Source of the DNA: CAYZQE01 sp964480635
GTDB lineage: Bacteria; Pseudomonadota; Gammaproteobacteria; GCA-001735895
NCBI GenBank assembly: GCA_964480635.1
Contig: CAYZQE010000097.1
Span: forward strand, 1-8,965
Direction: 5' to 3'
Length of the DNA stretch: 8,965 nucleotides
Of this stretch, positions 6,396 to 8,965 are shown one piece after another. The notes beneath the pieces were generated by a model. That model did no database searches and was not told where the DNA came from. It saw nothing but the letters and a program-made list of their open reading frames with translations. Made by a program: the position numbers and the translations under genes. Each line of letters starts with the position of its first letter. The first letter of the stretch is position 1.

Positions 6396-7916
6396 ATGAA
6401 GAAAAACGTACTTTTCATCATGGTAGACCAAATGAGAGGCGATTGTTTGTCTGCTGTGGGTCATCCTCAACTTAAGACACCAAACCTTGATGCGCTAGCT
6501 AAAGATGGTGTTCTGTTTAAACAGCATTATGCCCAAGCAACACCCTGTGGGCCATCCCGTGCCAGTGTTTATACGGGGCTATATATGCATAATCATCGCT
6601 CTGTGCTTAATGGAACGCCATTGGATGCTCGCCATACCAATATTGCTTTAGAAGCGCGTAAGTCAGGTTATGACCCTGCATTATTTGGTTATACAGATAC
6701 CTGCCTTGATCCGCGCCAATATTCATCACAAGACTGGGTACTACAAACGTATGAGAATCCCTTGCCCGGGTTTTCTCCCGTTTGCCATTTGGATAGCCCA
6801 GCAAAAGATTGGCTCGCTGACCTTAAAGAAAAAGGTTATCAATCGGATAGCTCAAAAGACATGCTAAGACCCGATCCCGAGACTGTTGGGATTAAAAATA
6901 AAGGTAAAACCTTCGCGCCTGCTAAATTTAAAGCAGAAGATAGTAGGGCGGCCTTTCTCGTTAAGGCAGCAATCAAATACCTGTCAGTGCGACAAGATAA
7001 GCCGTGGTTTATGCATGTCTCATTTCTTTCGCCGCACCCACCTTATATTGCACCCAGCCCATTTAATGAGCAATATAATGCCGATGATATGGCATTGCCT
7101 ATCCGTCAAAAAACAGCAGAGAAAGAAGCCTCATTACATCCTTGGGTAGATTACTATATTTTTAATCAAGCGGGCACTAATTACACGGATGGTGTCGATT
7201 CGCGTGATAACGCTTCACTTTCTGATTTCGAATTACGCCAAATGAAAGCAACTTATTTAGGCATGATATCAGAGGTTGATGCGCAAATTGGTCGATTGAT
7301 TAATTACCTCAAAGAGATTGATGTTTACGATAATACTCTAATTGTTTTTACTTCAGATCATGGTGATATGCAAGGTGATCACTGGATGTTGTCAAAACCA
7401 GGCCCTTTTGACCAATCATTTCATATTCCTCTTATTGTGTGTGACCCTTCGCCTGCGGCAGATAAATCACGAGGCACACAAGTCGAAGCATTTACAGAAA
7501 GCATCGATATTATGCCCACTATTTTAGATGTTATTGGGCAAGATATCCCAAGTGTATGCGATGGCTATTCATTATTACCGTTTTGTTACGATCAACAACC
7601 AAAAGATTGGCGCAAGGAATATCATGCAGAATTTGATTTAAGAAGCCCTTACAACTTTGATGATGAAATTCCACTCGGTTTGAAGCCAGAAAAATGCATG
7701 GTTAATGTGATACGTGGCGAACGATACAAATACGTTCATTTTTCTGGATTACCGCCGTTGTTTTTTGATCTTAAAGATGACCCTAATGAATACATCAACC
7801 GATATAACGACCCAAAATATCAATCCATAGTTCTTGAATATGTTCAAAAGCTGTTAACCTGGCGCATAGAGCACGTCGAAGTGGCGCTTACACATATTCG
7901 TTTGGGGCATGAATAA
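6396..7916 (+). CDS. Phosphonate monoester hydrolase/sulfatase-family enzyme
   Basis: Alkaline-phosphatase-superfamily hydrolase of 506 residues, with the closest resemblance I recall to the Rhizobium/Burkholderia phosphonate monoester hydrolases (promiscuous phosphodiesterase/phosphonate/sulfate ester enzymes). Metal and catalytic residues seen: Asp11-Gln12, the formylglycine site C51-G-P-S-R55, Asn72, Tyr99, His214, Asp321-His322 and Lys334. The C-terminal part carries the family blocks FTESIDIMPTILD (366-378), CDGYSLLPF and RYKYVHFSGLPPLFFDL (443-459). Cys51 must be oxidised to formylglycine by a maturase, and none is in the window. There is no signal peptide, so it acts in the cytoplasm, after import. 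Residue 101 is Asp where the characterised enzyme has Thr by my recollection. It lies 56 bp after aapP with no terminator between. The substrate is unknown; a choline-sulfatase or arylsulfatase role is less likely. Confidence 0.85.
   Translation: MKKNVLFIMVDQMRGDCLSAVGHPQLKTPNLDALAKDGVLFKQHYAQATPCGPSRASVYTGLYMHNHRSVLNGTPLDARHTNIALEARKSGYDPALFGYTDTCLDPRQYSSQDWVLQTYENPLPGFSPVCHLDSPAKDWLADLKEKGYQSDSSKDMLRPDPETVGIKNKGKTFAPAKFKAEDSRAAFLVKAAIKYLSVRQDKPWFMHVSFLSPHPPYIAPSPFNEQYNADDMALPIRQKTAEKEASLHPWVDYYIFNQAGTNYTDGVDSRDNASLSDFELRQMKATYLGMISEVDAQIGRLINYLKEIDVYDNTLIVFTSDHGDMQGDHWMLSKPGPFDQSFHIPLIVCDPSPAADKSRGTQVEAFTESIDIMPTILDVIGQDIPSVCDGYSLLPFCYDQQPKDWRKEYHAEFDLRSPYNFDDEIPLGLKPEKCMVNVIRGERYKYVHFSGLPPLFFDLKDDPNEYINRYNDPKYQSIVLEYVQKLLTWRIEHVEVALTHIRLGHE
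7904..7907 (+). promoter_or_regulatory. Ribosome binding site deciding the tdh start
   Basis: GGGG at 7904-7907 lies 10 nt before the ATG at 7918 but only 1 nt before the alternative in-frame ATG at 7909. It therefore supports 7918 as the start, which also matches the MKAL N-terminus of E. coli Tdh. Confidence 0.5.
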
Positions 7917-7917
7917 T

Positions 7918-8955
7918 ATGAAAGCTTTAGTAAAAAAACATGCAAGGCAAGGTCTTTGGTTGGAAGAGGTTGAAAAACCAAAGGTTGGTAATAATGATGT
8001 TCTAATTAAGGTTCAAAAAACGGCCATCTGCGGCACTGACATTCATATTTATAACTGGGATGAGTGGGCAAAAAAAATTATTCCTACGCCCATGACAATC
8101 GGCCATGAGTTTGCAGGCGTTATTGAAGAGCTTGGTGTCAACGTCACTGACTTGGCGATTGGGGATATAGTGTCGGGTGAGGGGCATATCGTTTGTGACC
8201 GCTGTCGAAACTGCCTTGCTGGTCGTCGTCACCTGTGCCCTAATACCATTGGCGTGGGGGTTAATCGCACCGGCAGTTTTGCCGAATATGTAGCCATACC
8301 CGCTAAAAACGTCTTTAAGCCCAGTCGTGAGATATCAACGGACTTACTGGCTTGTTTTGACCCTTACGGCAATGCAGTGCACACGGCATTATCCTTTAAT
8401 ATGGTTGGTGAAGATGTGTTAATCACTGGGGCTGGGCCTATTGGCATTATGGCCGCTATGGTTGCAGAACATTGCGGCGCGCGAACCATTGTTATTACAG
8501 ATATCAATAGCTATCGTCTAGAGCTGGTTGATAAAATTGTTCCACGGGCGATTACCGTTAACGTAGAAAAAACAAAAATCACTCGTGAATTTATGCGTGA
8601 TATTGGACTTAATGAAGGCTTTGACGTGGGCTTAGAAATGTCAGGCTCTCCACATGCTTTTGCTAACATGCTGGACTTGATGATTAACGGGGGCAATATC
8701 GCCATGCTAGCCATCATGCCCTCTGGATCAGGGATTGACTGGGATCAGGTCGTGTTTAAAGGATTGACGATTAAAGGCATTTATGGCCGTGAAATTTATG
8801 AAACTTGGTATAAAGCCTCAATGATGGTACAAACAGGTTTACCATTAGAGAAAATAATTACCCACCGCTATCACTACACAGATTTCCAAAAAGGCTTTGA
8901 TGTCATGCGATCTGGACAATCTGGCAAGGTAATACTTAATTGGGAAGACGAATAA
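7918..8955 (+). CDS. tdh: L-threonine 3-dehydrogenase
   Basis: Zinc-dependent medium-chain dehydrogenase oxidising L-threonine to 2-amino-3-ketobutyrate with NAD+, the first step of threonine breakdown to glycine and acetyl-CoA. Counted from MKAL, all key residues fall at E. coli numbering: catalytic zinc ligands Cys38, His63 and Glu64, relay residues Thr40 and His43, His90, and the structural zinc cysteines 93, 96, 99 and 107. The Rossmann motif GAGPIG is at 171-176. Tdh-specific blocks include TAICGTDIHIYNWDEW, FDPYGNAVHTALSF and the C-terminal FQKGFDVMRSGQSGKVIL. The 345 residues match the family. An alternative ATG at 7909 would overlap the upstream stop by 8 bp and add three residues. 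With only 1 bp between the hydrolase stop and the ATG, the two are probably translationally coupled. Confidence 0.94.
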   Translation: MKALVKKHARQGLWLEEVEKPKVGNNDVLIKVQKTAICGTDIHIYNWDEWAKKIIPTPMTIGHEFAGVIEELGVNVTDLAIGDIVSGEGHIVCDRCRNCLAGRRHLCPNTIGVGVNRTGSFAEYVAIPAKNVFKPSREISTDLLACFDPYGNAVHTALSFNMVGEDVLITGAGPIGIMAAMVAEHCGARTIVITDINSYRLELVDKIVPRAITVNVEKTKITREFMRDIGLNEGFDVGLEMSGSPHAFANMLDLMINGGNIAMLAIMPSGSGIDWDQVVFKGLTIKGIYGREIYETWYKASMMVQTGLPLEKIITHRYHYTDFQKGFDVMRSGQSGKVILNWEDE

Positions 8956-8959
8956 TATT

Positions 8960-8965
8960 ATGAGT
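8960..8965 (+). CDS. Possible start of next gene (cut by window edge)
   Basis: ATG AGT follows the tdh stop by 4 bp, with GGGAAG (8942-8947) 12 nt upstream as a possible ribosome binding site. Only two codons are visible, so the product cannot be identified. A 2-amino-3-ketobutyrate CoA ligase (kbl) would be the expected partner of tdh, but nothing here shows it. Confidence 0.3.

Noticed and set aside
6396..7916. Choline sulfatase or secreted arylsulfatase
   Set aside because: There is no signal peptide, and the conserved blocks (GYDPALFGYT, FTESIDIMPTILD, RYKYVHFSGLPPLFFDL) fit the phosphonate monoester hydrolase group better.

Overview
The window reads as a chromosomal stretch from an AT-rich gammaproteobacterium, probably marine. 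This is inferred from base composition, from a HypT/YjiE-like LysR regulator, from a Tdh close to the E. coli enzyme, and from REP-like GGGCAT-GG-ATGCCC hairpins between genes; the genus cannot be named from the sequence alone. All recognisable genes lie on the + strand.

Layout: 1-553 has no gene. It holds two near-identical rho-independent terminator modules (1-73 and 201-272) separated by about 127 bp that contain a double-hairpin REP-like element, then a further hairpin (272-310) and an AT-rich promoter region. A LysR-type regulator follows at 554-1623. It is interrupted by a 100-N scaffold gap flanked by an exact 55-bp duplication; removing the gap and one copy restores a complete 304-residue protein, so the break is an assembly artefact. 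A 221-bp intergenic region contains a perfect 10+1+10 palindrome with LysR-box geometry. Next comes a four-gene ABC transporter of the general L-amino-acid (Aap) type: aapJ (binding protein, 1845-2885), aapQ (2983-4191), aapM (4194-5519) and aapP (5545-6339). It is followed by a cytoplasmic alkaline-phosphatase-superfamily hydrolase of the phosphonate monoester hydrolase/sulfatase type (6396-7916) and, almost touching it, an L-threonine 3-dehydrogenase (tdh, 7918-8955). A possible next start codon lies at the right edge.

How the genes may work together: the tight same-strand order regulator - importer - ester hydrolase - threonine dehydrogenase suggests one regulated catabolic unit. A zwitterionic, amino-acid-like compound would be imported by AapJQMP, its phosphate, phosphonate or sulfate ester cut inside the cell by the formylglycine hydrolase (no signal peptide), and the freed beta-hydroxy amino acid oxidised by Tdh. 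The individual family assignments are strong. The combined pathway and its substrate are inference; the hydrolase has an Asp where the characterised phosphonate monoester hydrolase, as recalled, has an active-site Thr, which hints at a different ester specificity.
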